Part shown: positions 1 to 6,713 of the stretch, piece after piece
How the letters are laid out: the number at the start of each line of letters is the position of its first letter
Numbering within the stretch: position 1 is the stretch's first letter
DNA from: Pseudobdellovibrionaceae bacterium
Lineage (GTDB): Bacteria > Bdellovibrionota > Bdellovibrionia > Bdellovibrionales > Bdellovibrionaceae
Length of the DNA stretch: 11,304 nucleotides
Reading direction: 5' to 3'
Assembly (NCBI GenBank): GCA_014376325.1
Contig: JACMRP010000173.1
Span: forward strand, 1 to 11,304
Program-made: the position numbers and the translations under genes
The notes under the pieces: generated by a model
The model's database searches: none
Seen by the model: the letters and a program-made list of their open reading frames with translations, nothing else
What the model was told of the DNA's origin: nothing

Positions 1-146
1 GCGTTCGCTGGCAAATCACCCCTGCCGACTTCGACAAGTGGAACACGACCAAGAACAAAGCAAAAAAAGAAGCCATGATGACAGAGATGTGGAAAATGAA
101 AAAGCTCGATATCAAAAAATTGAAAGCGGCTTTCGACAACGCATGA
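1..146 (+). CDS. VOC/PhnB-like glyoxalase-fold protein, C-terminal fragment
   Basis: Only the last 47 codons are inside the window, in the frame beginning at base 3 and stopping at TGA 144-146. The fragment starts RWQITPADFDKW and continues with MMTEMWKMKKLDIKKLKAAF. This matches the end of PhnB / '3-demethylubiquinone 3-methyltransferase-like' vicinal-oxygen-chelate proteins, which typically carry a W-Q-I/V-P segment, then a short helix and a final K-x-D-I-x-x-L-x-x-A. The start and the metal ligands lie outside the window, so substrate and activity cannot be judged. It converges on the minus-strand gene ending at 181, with a 34-base gap and no obvious terminator hairpin. The family call is fairly secure; the function is open. 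Confidence 0.7.
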   Translation, partial: VRWQITPADFDKWNTTKNKAKKEAMMTEMWKMKKLDIKKLKAAFDNA

Positions 147-180
147 GTGAGCACGATGCGGACGTAAACATTTTAAGCAT

Positions 181-684
181 TTAAGTATTGATCGCGCTTC
201 TTTTTGGCAAATGTTTGCCATCGCTTTCTTTGGCAACGCGTTTCATGAAACCCACGAAAGCGGGATCTTCGCCTTCTAACAACGCGGGAAGCGCTAATCT
301 AAAATCTTCTCTTCGACACCACACCCGAATGTAATCGTCCCATGACTTCCATAACCTGAACGTCTGATTAGACATATCGTCTTCGTAGACCAAAATGTAA
401 GCACGCTCAAACAACGAAATTAGAATATCAAAAATGACCGTTTTTCTTTCGATTTGCTCTTCCGAAAGCATGTTGTCTGGGATTTCTTCCGACATCAGTC
501 GCAGATCCGCGTTTTCTAAAAGCACTTTAGAAAAGTCGGCGTATTCATCGGAGAGCTTCTGATAAATTTCTTCTTCTTCGTTCTGACGTTCTTTTCTTTG
601 CTCGAAAAAATAAGCCAAAATTGCCAGCGGAAAACCGAATACGGTCACCACGTAACTTGCCATTTCCCAGTCTTCCGTCGTCAT
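181..684 (-). CDS. Membrane-anchored helical hypothetical protein (167 aa)
   Basis: I cannot assign a firm family. Residues about 9-27 form one hydrophobic segment (YVVTVFGFPLAILAYFFEQ). A highly charged stretch follows (RKERQNEEEEIYQKLSDEY) that would extend as a helix or coiled coil into the cytoplasm. The rest is mostly helical with many aromatic residues (FERAYILVYEDD, LWKSWDDYIRVWCRREDFR). This plan of one membrane helix plus a helical cytoplasmic domain recurs in small bacterial membrane proteins of unknown role. The ATG at 684 is preceded by a GGGTGA ribosome site about 7 bases upstream, which supports the start. It runs in the same direction as the barrel gene upstream, but a gap of about 75 bases argues against tight coupling. 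Confidence 0.7.
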   Translation of the reverse strand: MTTEDWEMASYVVTVFGFPLAILAYFFEQRKERQNEEEEIYQKLSDEYADFSKVLLENADLRLMSEEIPDNMLSEEQIERKTVIFDILISLFERAYILVYEDDMSNQTFRLWKSWDDYIRVWCRREDFRLALPALLEGEDPAFVGFMKRVAKESDGKHLPKRSAINT

Positions 685-760
685 AAATAATCACCCGTTT
701 TAGCTTATTTTCTTCAACTATCTTACGCTCGCGAAGAAAGCTCAAGCTAGAATGGATGAA

Positions 761-1351
761 TTAGAACGTCCAACCCAACGAATACTCGCCAGCAGGGCCT
801 GCGCCCTTATTAGGAATTTCCGTGCGGTTTCCTGCAGAGTCGGCGTTGACCAACGTCGATTGCCCCGATGCTACGGCAAAGCCGCCACCGAGCATCATGT
901 TAAAGCTTCTCCAGAACCAGCCGTAACCAAATAGACTGCCCACAGAAGTGCCGGAAGCGTCTCCGGTGACCGTGCTGCTACCGACAGTGTTGATCTTTGT
1001 GCTTCCGTAACGTGCAAAGGGTCCCACGTAAAAACCGTCCGTGTAGGTTCCGTTTTTAAACCAGTTGGCGCGCAAACCAGCAGAAGAATAATTTACGTCA
1101 ATTTTACCTGCGTTATTACCGGTGTTCGTAACGCTAATATTCCAGTAGGTGAGTTCAGGACCGACGGTCCAGTTGGAACCAATTTTAAAATCCATGTTGA
1201 TCGATGCGGCACCCACCAATAACGGGATCGGGTGAAAACGGATGTTGTAGTCTGCCGGAGAGTTTTCGGTCAGTGGACCGCTGCCGATATCCGCCGCGTT
1301 TGCGGTTGTTGCTAAAACGATGAAAGATAAAATTGTCAGGACGCTTTTCAT
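761..1351 (-). CDS. Secreted outer-membrane beta-barrel protein, DUF3575/OmpW-like
   Basis: A Sec signal peptide (MKSVLTILSFIVLATTANA, cut before ADIG) leads into about 177 residues of alternating polar and aromatic strands. Examples are FHPIPLLVGAASINMDFKIG, WTVGPELTYW, GLRANWF, GFYVGPFARYG and FNMMLGGGFAVASG. The chain ends SLGWTF, with the terminal Phe expected of a BAM-assembled barrel. The 'PIPLL.G..S......GPE..Y' pattern recalls DUF3575 and other small eight-strand barrels. The frame stays open further upstream to 1387, but the ATG at 1351 is chosen because GGAGGA sits 3 bases before it and because it starts the signal peptide. Ligand and role are unknown. Confidence 0.8.
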   Translation of the reverse strand: MKSVLTILSFIVLATTANAADIGSGPLTENSPADYNIRFHPIPLLVGAASINMDFKIGSNWTVGPELTYWNISVTNTGNNAGKIDVNYSSAGLRANWFKNGTYTDGFYVGPFARYGSTKINTVGSSTVTGDASGTSVGSLFGYGWFWRSFNMMLGGGFAVASGQSTLVNADSAGNRTEIPNKGAGPAGEYSLGWTF

Positions 1352-1388
1352 GATTCCTCCATGAGTGGTTTTTTGATTCGGACACACA

Positions 1389-1415
1389 ATTAAAACTAAG
1401 TAAGCGATTCTTCAA
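1389..1415 (-). promoter_or_regulatory. Candidate promoter of the barrel gene
   Basis: On the minus strand TTGAAG (1410-1415) and TTTAAT (1389-1394) are separated by 15 bases, about 40 bases before the ATG at 1351. The hexamers match the sigma-70 consensus at 4/6 and 5/6, but the spacing is shorter than ideal, so this is only a candidate. Confidence 0.25.
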
Positions 1416-1441
1416 GTGGAGTTTCGGTCACACATTCCAGA

Positions 1442-1927
1442 TTAACCTTTAGTGTAAGCAGTCGGCTCGGAAGCTTCTTGATCCGAAATTTTTTGTAAAA
1501 CTTCGGAAGGCACGATATCGGCTTTTGCTTCGTCTAAATCAGACTGATCTTTAGAATCAATCTTATGATGTTTCAGAATTAAATCGATCGCCCTTGCAAG
1601 CTCGGTCACTTCCGCTTCTATGAGTAAACTTGTCTGCAGATGCAGATCCGCATCCCGCCTTTCCAATTGATTGAGCCTTTTTTGATTTATTAGAACGAAG
1701 ACCGCTAGCACGATGGCTTCCAAAGAAGCGATCATCCCGATCTCCGAAAGCGAGCGGGTGAACATCAAGCAAACTCCATAAAACACAACGTGCGCATACA
1801 AAGAAAGCGGACTCCCCGCAAACGATGCAAAACTGTCGACAAATTTTTGGTCCAGTCTTCGACGATCATCTGCTTCACGGCGCATCCGGTGGACAGTTTC
1901 AATGTTGTTATCAATCGACTTCTTCAC
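1442..1927 (-). CDS. DUF1003 family membrane protein
   Basis: The layout fits DUF1003: a charged N-terminus (MRREADDRRRLDQKFVDSFASFAGS), two adjacent membrane helices (about 41-56 and 64-80), then NQKRLNQLERRDADLHLQTS and a long amphipathic helix to about residue 120. DUF1003 proteins keep 'GS' before helix 1 and a polar N/R/Q run after helix 2, and both are visible. The acidic C-terminal tail (DLDEAKADIVPSEV...) is weakly conserved. The start is GTG at 1927, whose GTGA overlaps by 4 bases the stop codon of the upstream CheB-like reading frame, so translation was probably coupled to it. No biochemical function is established for the family. Confidence 0.7.
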   Translation of the reverse strand: MKKSIDNNIETVHRMRREADDRRRLDQKFVDSFASFAGSPLSLYAHVVFYGVCLMFTRSLSEIGMIASLEAIVLAVFVLINQKRLNQLERRDADLHLQTSLLIEAEVTELARAIDLILKHHKIDSKDQSDLDEAKADIVPSEVLQKISDQEASEPTAYTKG

Positions 1928-2177
1928 TGGATTGCCCAGCTGACAAGTGAAACTTCGTGACCCATGTCTGTCGGCGGCAAAATAAAATCGGCGTCGCCGG
2001 TAGCGATCGTGTAGACGCAGCCGTGCTCAATCTCGATTCCGACTTTAATTTCAAAGCCCTTTAAATTCGTTACCGCATTTTTTAAAAGCTCGATCATCGC
2101 AGAAACCCCCCAGCCGATCCGGCAATCCCCACGACGAAAAGCCCCGAATGTTCTCCTTCTTGTTCGATTTCGTTCAT
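1924..2177 (-). pseudogene. CheB methylesterase-like relic, frameshifted and internally shortened
   Basis: ATG 2177 has a good ribosome site (GAGAGG, 8 bases upstream) and reads MNEIEQEGEHSGLFVVGIAG, then SAGGFLR, stopping at 2094-2096. The -1 frame continues from a six-G run (2106-2111 on the plus strand) as VSAMIELLKNAVTNLKG to a stop at 1924. Joined, FVVGIAGSAGG-VSAMIELL closely resembles the start of the CheB catalytic domain (VVGIG-S-x-GG, with the nucleophilic Ser). IEHGCVYTIATGDADFIL resembles the later CheB 'G.VYV.PP...' segment. Only about 20 residues separate these two parts, where CheB has roughly 50, and the domain's C-terminal part is missing. I read this as a decayed CheB-like gene. 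The longer frame starting at 2196 lacks a ribosome site and is not the true N-terminus. Translation may still serve to couple the DUF1003 gene. Confidence 0.5.
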
Positions 2178-2196
2178 AAGTGATACCTCTCTGCAA

Positions 2197-2511
2197 ATGC
2201 GTGCGTTGGTCATTTTGCCCCGTTAAACTGTAATTTAGTCTCCCCTACCATTGCAAGTATTCGGAAATTTTATCGTGGGGAGTCGCTCGTTGTTTACGAA
2301 CGCGGACCGCGATCATAGGAATAAAAATAAGCAAGCGATATGCCACTTCATTGTGGACGTCCGGGGTCCTCAGAACAATCGCTATATATAGAAATACTTG
2401 CAGACTGACATTGACCGATTGCGATCCGCACGATTTGAACGTAAGACGATTTTACCTCGAGTTTCGAAAACTAAACTTAAAAACATAAATAAATATTAAA
2501 ACGGAGATTTT
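2197..2511. other. Intergenic region, divergent promoters
   Basis: This 315-base non-coding stretch lies between divergent genes. Leftward on the minus strand, TTGCAA (2251-2256) and TACAGT (2227-2232) are 18 bases apart. Rightward, TTGACC (2411-2416) is followed after 17 bases by a poor TTTGAA (2434-2439). An imperfect inverted repeat, ATTGT-GGAC ... GTCC-(5-base bulge)-ACAAT, spans 2350-2379, next to a TATATATA run at 2383-2390. The leader just before the gene at 2512 is very A-rich. I see no ORF with a credible ribosome site and no RNA gene. Confidence 0.4.
2227..2256 (-). promoter_or_regulatory. Candidate promoter of the CheB-like/DUF1003 unit
   Basis: TTGCAA and TACAGT are 18 bases apart on the minus strand, each matching the consensus at 4/6. 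They lie about 50 bases upstream of the ATG at 2177. Confidence 0.3.
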
Positions 2512-2937
2512 ATGAAGATAGCAAAAGCCCTCCTAGCCCTTAATCTTTTTTCTATGACCGCGAACGCGACGCCGCAGCCCGCAACCTCGTTCAGTGATGG
2601 ATCCACAGTTGATTGTTTGGCCGTACACAACGTCGGCAATGACGGACAGGGTTACACCGCACAAAAGATGGAAGTGTTTTACCGCGTCGATGACGGACAG
2701 AAGGTCGCTCATGCTTACTTCAAAAAAACGGTCACTCTAGGAAACTATTCTTTTGATGGTTCTTGCGGACCGGAAGTGTGTAATTTAGGAATCAGAGACT
2801 TGCGCACCAACACCGTATCAACGATGATCGCGGCGTATGCAAAATTAAATCAGAATTCTTCGCAGATTCAGATTATGAATTTTGGCGAAAACCTGACTCT
2901 GACCTTAAAGTGCGATTTAACTAAAAAACGAAAATAG
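2512..2937 (+). CDS. Small secreted Cys-containing hypothetical protein (141 aa)
   Basis: The protein begins with a Sec signal peptide (MKIAKALLALNLFSMTANA, cut before TPQP). About 120 residues follow that look like a beta-rich periplasmic or surface domain. Four cysteines occur in the mature part (VDCLAV, GSCGPEVCNLG, LKCDL), enough for two disulfides. The tail KKRK is basic. I do not recognise a family. ATG 2512 is supported by ACGGAG 5 bases upstream. The gene stands alone between a divergent promoter region and its own intrinsic terminator, so it is probably monocistronic. Confidence 0.75.
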   Translation: MKIAKALLALNLFSMTANATPQPATSFSDGSTVDCLAVHNVGNDGQGYTAQKMEVFYRVDDGQKVAHAYFKKTVTLGNYSFDGSCGPEVCNLGIRDLRTNTVSTMIAAYAKLNQNSSQIQIMNFGENLTLTLKCDLTKKRK

Positions 2938-2946
2938 TCTCCCTAT

Positions 2947-2972
2947 GCCGAAATACAATTTCGGCTTTTTTT
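2947..2972 (+). terminator. Rho-independent terminator of the secreted protein gene
   Basis: A perfect 8-bp stem GCCGAAAT/ATTTCGGC (2947-2954 and 2958-2965) with a 3-base loop is followed directly by seven T (2966-2972). It begins 9 bases after the stop codon at 2935-2937. Its T run overlaps the stop codon of the opposing broken S74 gene. Confidence 0.92.
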
Positions 2973-3699
2973 ATCGACAGAGCGCCGACTGAAGGTCTTT
3001 TTGACAAAGATATTGTTTGATGCGCTGATTGTCGGATTTCAAAGTCTGGATTTCTTGATCCTTGTTTTCGACAACGGTTTTAGATTTTGCAAGTCGTTAT
3101 GTTGATCCAACCACTTCGCGTAGAGCTCTTTGACCGCATTGATCAGCATATAAGAAAATTTCGAATAATCGACGACTTTAATTTCGGAATCTTGCCTATC
3201 CCCCAGTATCATTTTTATCATACGCGTTTTAACTGAGTCCAGATTGGTTTTTTCGACCTCTTGCGCGATCACGCCGACCGCCACTTCGCCGGTCTTTGGC
3301 ATTTCACCTAAACCATTAATTTTGTACGTACGTAACTTGATTCCGAGCAATTCCTTTAGACCCCGTTGTAGTCCTTGATGTCTTCTTTGAGTCTTTCGTC
3401 CGAAGTACAAGTTCCACTGACCGCGGCAGAACCAATCGCTACTCCGGTACCGTTGATTTGCATACGTACTCCGCGACCGCGAAAGATTCAGCCAGACCCG
3501 AGATCTGCGAATCCGCTAGCGTGTTTTCAACGGATTTTGATCGTCCAAAGTACTAACCGATTTGCCGGCGAGCGACACGAAAGGTCCGCGACTTCGATTG
3601 CTTATATATTCGGGTTTCCGTTAATGTTTTGCCGTAAGCGTTGACGCCGACGAAAGCGAGCGCAACGACAAGCATATACCTGAGTTTCGATTGAAACAT
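2971..3699 (-). pseudogene. Secreted S74-chaperone fibre-like protein with five frameshifts
   Basis: ATG 3699 follows a GGGGG ribosome site and encodes a signal peptide (LVVALAFVGVNAYG). The chain can be followed through every frame break: SNRSRGPFVSLAGKSVSTLD, LADSQISGLAESFAVA, MQINGTGVAIGSAAVSGTCT, SDERLKEDIKDYNG, LKELLGIKLRTYKING, VGVIAQEVEKTNLD, VVDYSKFSYMLINAVKELYA, and finally DNQRIKQYLCQKDLQSALCR-stop. SDERLK plus GVIAQEVEK, VDYSK and a closing coiled coil define the peptidase S74 intramolecular chaperone that trimerises phage tail spikes and the mosaic adhesive fibres of Bdellovibrio. Breaks fall near 3612-3614, 3524-3527, 3471-3472, 3361-3364 and 3085-3088. Four behave as loss of one base and the first as gain of one base. 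The intact form would be about 243 residues, short for a fibre. A working product is unlikely unless the breaks are sequencing errors. Confidence 0.8.
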
Positions 3700-3725
3700 G
3701 ATTCCCCCGTCCAACACTCGTCAAT

Positions 3726-3753
3726 AATATAACGGCGTGAAAAATGGCGGTAA
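3726..3753 (-). promoter_or_regulatory. Candidate promoter of the S74 gene
   Basis: On the minus strand TTACCG (3748-3753) and TATATT (3726-3731) are 16 bases apart, about 30 bases before ATG 3699. The -10 is good and the -35 is weak. Confidence 0.3.
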
Positions 3754-3846
3754 GCTTTAACCGTAACTGTTCCATTTTGGTCCGGAAGTATTGTTTCAGC
3801 TCGTGCAACAACGGAATTTAAACCATAGATGGTCCAGGGAATTAAT

Positions 3847-4392
3847 CTACGAGGTGATTTTTCGATACAGGTGAAGGCCGACCCACGCGTCGGTTGCTGC
3901 GTACATAAGCTGTGCTTCGGTTAAGTGCGGTGCTTCCCAGTTGGTAATCTTCGCCCGCTTCGATAGTGGAAGGCCCAGAACTTCTTCGGCCATACCCTTC
4001 AGACCCATGTTTTTTAGATTCTTCGCCTTGGCGACATCCTGAAGTTCGATCACGTTTTTCGGCACAAATGCGAAACGCTTTTGCAGCGCTTTCAAGTCAT
4101 CGCGAACTGCGGCGCCAACTTTTAGAATCTCCGCGTTTTCTAGAATGTTTTTGAAAATTTCAAACTGACTTAAACGATGAAGGCGAAACAAGTAAGCGTC
4201 AGTGTCGGTCGCCAACTGAAGGAGCGCTACATCGTACCACTCCCCTTTTTTAAAGCTGGGTCGAGTTTCGGTATCGAAGCCAAGCTCCCTCGTAGAATTT
4301 AAATGCTGAAGGACCGCTGCGCATTGCTCGTCCGAGGTGATCAAATGAATTTTTCCTGGGAATTGAATGTAGGAAATTGGTTCTTGGGGCAT
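3847..4392 (-). CDS. DEDDy 3'-5' exonuclease domain protein (RNase D-like)
   Basis: This is a stand-alone 3'-5' exonuclease domain of about 181 residues. Exo I is LGFDTETRP (D40, E42), Exo II is VGAAVRDDLKAL (acid at 98/99), and Exo III is MYAATDAWVGLHLY with the Y-x3-D signature (Y164, D168). All residues needed for two-metal cleavage of nucleic acid 3' ends are present, so it should be active. No HRDC domain follows, so it is not classical RNase D but belongs with the small single-domain members. DNA or RNA preference cannot be read from the sequence. ATG 4392 is preferred over TTG 4407, although neither has a clear ribosome site. It lies downstream of the PhnA-like and 63-residue genes on the same strand. 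Confidence 0.85.
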   Translation of the reverse strand: MPQEPISYIQFPGKIHLITSDEQCAAVLQHLNSTRELGFDTETRPSFKKGEWYDVALLQLATDTDAYLFRLHRLSQFEIFKNILENAEILKVGAAVRDDLKALQKRFAFVPKNVIELQDVAKAKNLKNMGLKGMAEEVLGLPLSKRAKITNWEAPHLTEAQLMYAATDAWVGLHLYRKITS

Positions 4393-4448
4393 AAGGTGAT
4401 TTAACAAAGGGATTGCGCTTTGCCAATAAATAATTGGGACTGGTAGAC

Positions 4449-4640
4449 TTACGCTTTTACGCCGGTATTTCTGTTCATCGGAACGAGTTTCTCATTTTCT
4501 ACGGCTAATGGATTTCGGTTATTGACCATGGATGCCCACAGTCCCCCGATACCGGCAGCAATCGCACCCAGAGTCGTTAATACAAATAAACTGCAACCGG
4601 TGGCCTTCATTGTCGTTGCGGTGGCTTCGCGGACCTTCAC
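4449..4640 (-). CDS. Small single-pass membrane protein (63 aa)
   Basis: A short basic head (VKVREATATTMKAT) precedes one hydrophobic helix (GCSLFVLTTLGAIAAGIGGL) and a polar tail ending NTGVKA. It starts 6 bases after the stop of the PhnA-like gene, at GTG 4640 (a TTG at 4643 is also possible), with no ribosome site of its own. Translation therefore probably depends on ribosomes leaving the upstream gene. No family recognised. If the upstream nonsense codon is real, expression of this gene may be reduced too. Confidence 0.55.
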   Translation of the reverse strand: MKVREATATTMKATGCSLFVLTTLGAIAAGIGGLWASMVNNRNPLAVENEKLVPMNRNTGVKA

Positions 4641-4646
4641 CAATGC

Positions 4647-5285
4647 TTAGTCAAGCTGCGCTTTCATTTCAGCAATCTTCGCATTAACTTCTTGAACAGA
4701 CTTTCCGCTCTGACGAGCTAAGTATGCCTTTGCCCCATCCGTATCGCCGCGTAACAATCGGCTCGCAGCGCCGGGGATTACTACTTGGGCGTCTTTCAGA
4801 TTCAAGTCCGCAATCGAGTCCTCGACCATGTCACGAACTACGCTGCTTTGCGAAGCCGCACCGATGCCCCCACCAACGATTGCCGCGGTTCCGCCCGCAA
4901 CGTCCGCTGCCGCGTGAGTCAGCCATCCAACAACGGACGCGCCTTGATTTAAAATCAACAATACAAAAAGCGATGCGATCACGAAACCGTGCCCAACCGC
5001 AACCACATCATTCGTGAACTTGCTCATGCGTACGGCAAAGTATCCGCCAATGAACAAAGACAATGTTGCGGAGATAACGAGCCAAACTCCTGAGAACACG
5101 GCTGCATTTTGAGCGTTGGTACCGTCAGAGAGACCCATTCCGCCGAGCGCAAAGCCCAGACCCAATAGTCTCCCTAAAGCGAGCAGCGAAACTAACAAGC
5201 CAGCAAACAGACTTTTCCAGCAGACAAGATGTTTTGCGCGGCGACCGTATTATGGGGCGTCGTTGTGGAGCCTATCAGTATTCAT
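4647..5285 (-). pseudogene. PhnA-like three-helix membrane protein with in-frame TAA at codon 12
   Basis: ATG 5285 has an excellent ribosome site (GAGGGG, about 5 bases upstream) and reads MNTDRLHNDAP, then TAA (5250-5252). It continues in the same frame as YGRRAKHLVCWKSLFAGLLV and on to D-stop at 4647. The body has three membrane helices (WKSLFAGLLVSLLALGRLLG; VFSGVWLVISATLSLFIGGY; HGFVIASLFVLLIL), then a Gly/Ala-rich segment and a soluble tail (GDTDGAKAYLARQSGKSVQE). This matches proteins often labelled 'PhnA-like', which start with 'W..ifAG' and carry 'LFIGGY.A.R' in helix 2; they are not phosphonate enzymes. A CAA-to-TAA change would explain the stop. The only later start is TTG 5198, inside helix 1 and without a ribosome site, so a functional product is doubtful. 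Confidence 0.65.
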
Positions 5286-5411
5286 TTTTCCCCTCGGAAA
5301 CTGATGTGAAAGTTATTAACTTTTGAGACGCTAACATCTTCGCCTGTCCAGAGGTAATGACGTTTTGATCTAACAAAGGAGAAGCGTTCTGGATGTAGGC
5401 AATGAATGTTC

Positions 5412-5440
5412 CTGACGATCCCGTTTTTTTAAACTATGTT
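5412..5440 (+). promoter_or_regulatory. Candidate promoter of the SDR gene
   Basis: CTGACG (5412-5417) and TATGTT (5435-5440) are separated by exactly 17 bases, each matching the consensus at 4/6. Transcription would begin near 5447. That fits translation from ATG 5480 and argues against the upstream in-frame ATG at 5402. Confidence 0.4.
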
Positions 5441-5479
5441 TTATCCATACGAGAAACACTTCACCGAAGGACAATGAAA

Positions 5480-6265
5480 ATGCATTTAAGTGGGAATACA
5501 ATCTTAATCACCGGGGGCGGATCCGGCATTGGTTTAGCGCTTGCGGAAGAATTCAAACGCCTCGACAACAAAGTGATTGTCGCTGGAAGGAGCGAAGCAA
5601 AACTGAAGGAGGCTCAACTAAAGGGTCTGCATACTTTAACGGTCGATATGACCAGCACATCGGGCATTGAAGAATTAGCATCTTCCGCAATCACAAAATT
5701 TCCAGGACTGAACGTGGTCATTCATAATGCGGGTATTATGCTGAACGAAAAACTCGCCCGCGGCAACAACGCAAAAACCGCCAGCGATACGGTAGCGACA
5801 AATTTGCTTGGGCCCATTCTTTTAACGAACGCGCTACTTCCGCACTTACTTCGCCAAAAATCCGCGACGCTCATGACCGTTACGTCGGGCTTAGCCTACG
5901 TTCCGTTAGCCTTGACCCCGACTTATTCCGCAACCAAAGCGGCTATTCATTCTTACACTCAAAGTCTCCGATTCCAATTGCAAGGGACATCGGTCGAAGT
6001 CAAAGAGCTTGTTCCCCCTTACGTAAGAACGGGGTTGATGGGCGACCGTCAGGCCGCAGATACAAACGCGATGCCGCTCAGTGAATTCATTCACGAGGTT
6101 ATTACCATATTGCGCGAACAACCAGAAGCTAGCCAGATTTTGGTTCAACGAGTGCTTCCTCAGCGTCAGGCCTCGTACGAAGGTTCCGCAAAATACGAGG
6201 AATTTTTTCAACGGCAAAACCAGATGCTTCTAAAATTGCGCCGGGCTGAATGGGATGCGCTCTAG
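5480..6265 (+). CDS. Short-chain dehydrogenase/reductase (DltE-type classical SDR)
   Basis: This is a Rossmann-fold NAD(P)-dependent oxidoreductase of 261 residues, the normal classical SDR length. The cofactor loop is TGGGSGIG (11-18), AGRS (35-38) suggests NADP preference, NAG lies at 83-85, and the catalytic tetrad is N108, S136, Y149 and K153 (YSATK). The C-terminal half (ELVPPYVRTGLMG, then LSEFIHEVI) resembles the DltE-like subgroup; that name does not imply a role in teichoic acid here. Substrate unknown. ATG 5480 is chosen because AAGGA lies 8 bases upstream and the protein then begins MHLSGNTILITG. ATG 5474 is too close to that site, and 5402 adds 26 unlikely residues. It has its own promoter and reads away from the PhnA-like gene. 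Confidence 0.9.
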   Translation: MHLSGNTILITGGGSGIGLALAEEFKRLDNKVIVAGRSEAKLKEAQLKGLHTLTVDMTSTSGIEELASSAITKFPGLNVVIHNAGIMLNEKLARGNNAKTASDTVATNLLGPILLTNALLPHLLRQKSATLMTVTSGLAYVPLALTPTYSATKAAIHSYTQSLRFQLQGTSVEVKELVPPYVRTGLMGDRQAADTNAMPLSEFIHEVITILREQPEASQILVQRVLPQRQASYEGSAKYEEFFQRQNQMLLKLRRAEWDAL

Positions 6266-6269
6266 GAAC

Positions 6270-6294
6270 AAGTGTAATCTACTGGCTTACACTT
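6270..6294 (+). terminator. Hairpin after the SDR gene, weak terminator or attenuator
   Basis: An 8-bp perfect stem AAGTGTAA/TTACACTT (6270-6277, 6287-6294) with a 9-base loop starts a few bases after the SDR stop. No U-run follows, so intrinsic termination is uncertain. Confidence 0.35.
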
Positions 6295-6342
6295 TGACCC
6301 AATTAGCTTGCGCACTCATAAGGGCCGGTTTATATCGACCGC

Positions 6343-6634
6343 ATGGAACTTATTGGTCACTACATGGATTACAGAACTTACCTTCAGGATGAACGATAAA
6401 AGGAACATCTCTTCGGAAGCCGCCATCGATCTTGCGCGAAAGTTGAATTTTTCTGCAGAAGAACTCAGCTACTTTCACGATTTAGTCGAACTTGCTCAGG
6501 CTAAAACCGAAAACCTAAAAGACGTCATCCGTTATCGCCTGACCAAGTACGGCGATAACCAGTCGTGTCGCACCGTTCAGGTTGTTATCGATTGTTCTTC
6601 TGAAACGAAGTGTTTGATCACTTTAGCGAATTAG
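6343..6634 (+). pseudogene. TIGR02147/DUF4423-family relic lacking the HTH core
   Basis: ATG 6343 reads MELIGHYMDYRTYLQDER and stops at 6397-6399. The 'DYRTYLQDE' motif is the usual start of TIGR02147 proteins, DNA-binding proteins common in Bdellovibrio and Fibrobacter. A second frame already overlaps it and continues NDKRNISSEAAIDLARKLNF, then SAEELSYFHDLVELAQAKT. In intact relatives this block follows the helix-turn-helix ('...VL.GKR.LS.EAA..IA..L...E..YF..LV'). About 30-35 residues between the two blocks, including the recognition helix, are missing and the frame changes there. The product then ends about 80 residues on (TKYGDNQSCRTVQVVID...), far short of the usual 260-280. A short product could start at ATG 6389, but the ribosome site is poor. 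It is probably a dead gene. Confidence 0.6.
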
Positions 6635-6674
6635 TTTTTAAAATATGGCGTTCCTAAAAGGTGCCGTGTTTGTG

Positions 6675-6709
6675 GAGCCGTCGGATGGATTTCGACGGCT
6701 CTTTTTTTT
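6675..6709 (+). terminator. Strong rho-independent terminator
   Basis: A perfect 9-bp GC-rich stem GAGCCGTCG/CGACGGCTC (6675-6683, 6693-6701) with a 9-base loop is followed by eight T (6702-6709). It closes the plus-strand unit 5480-6634, just before the convergent gene that ends at 6714. Confidence 0.95.
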
Positions 6710-6713
6710 GGCA

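Noticed and set aside
2094..2177. Programmed -1 ribosomal frameshifting at the six-G run
   Set aside because: There is no typical X-XXY-YYZ slippery heptamer or clear downstream pseudoknot, and the joined product is too short for CheB. A deletion, decay or base-call error is simpler.
1924..2196. A continuous 90-residue frame starting MQRGITYERNRTRRR
   Set aside because: Its first third is Arg-rich shadow translation. The only ribosome site serves ATG 2177 in the other frame, where the CheB-like sequence lies.
3375..3644. Plus-strand 89-residue ORF over the S74 gene
   Set aside because: Pro/Arg/Ile-rich shadow of the broken minus-strand gene, with no ribosome site.
4724..5017. Plus-strand 97-residue Arg/Pro/Ser-rich ORF
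   Set aside because: Antisense shadow of the PhnA-like gene.
5402..5479. Upstream ATG extending the SDR by 26 residues
   Set aside because: The extension lies over the likely promoter and lacks a ribosome site, while ATG 5480 has AAGGA at 8 bases.
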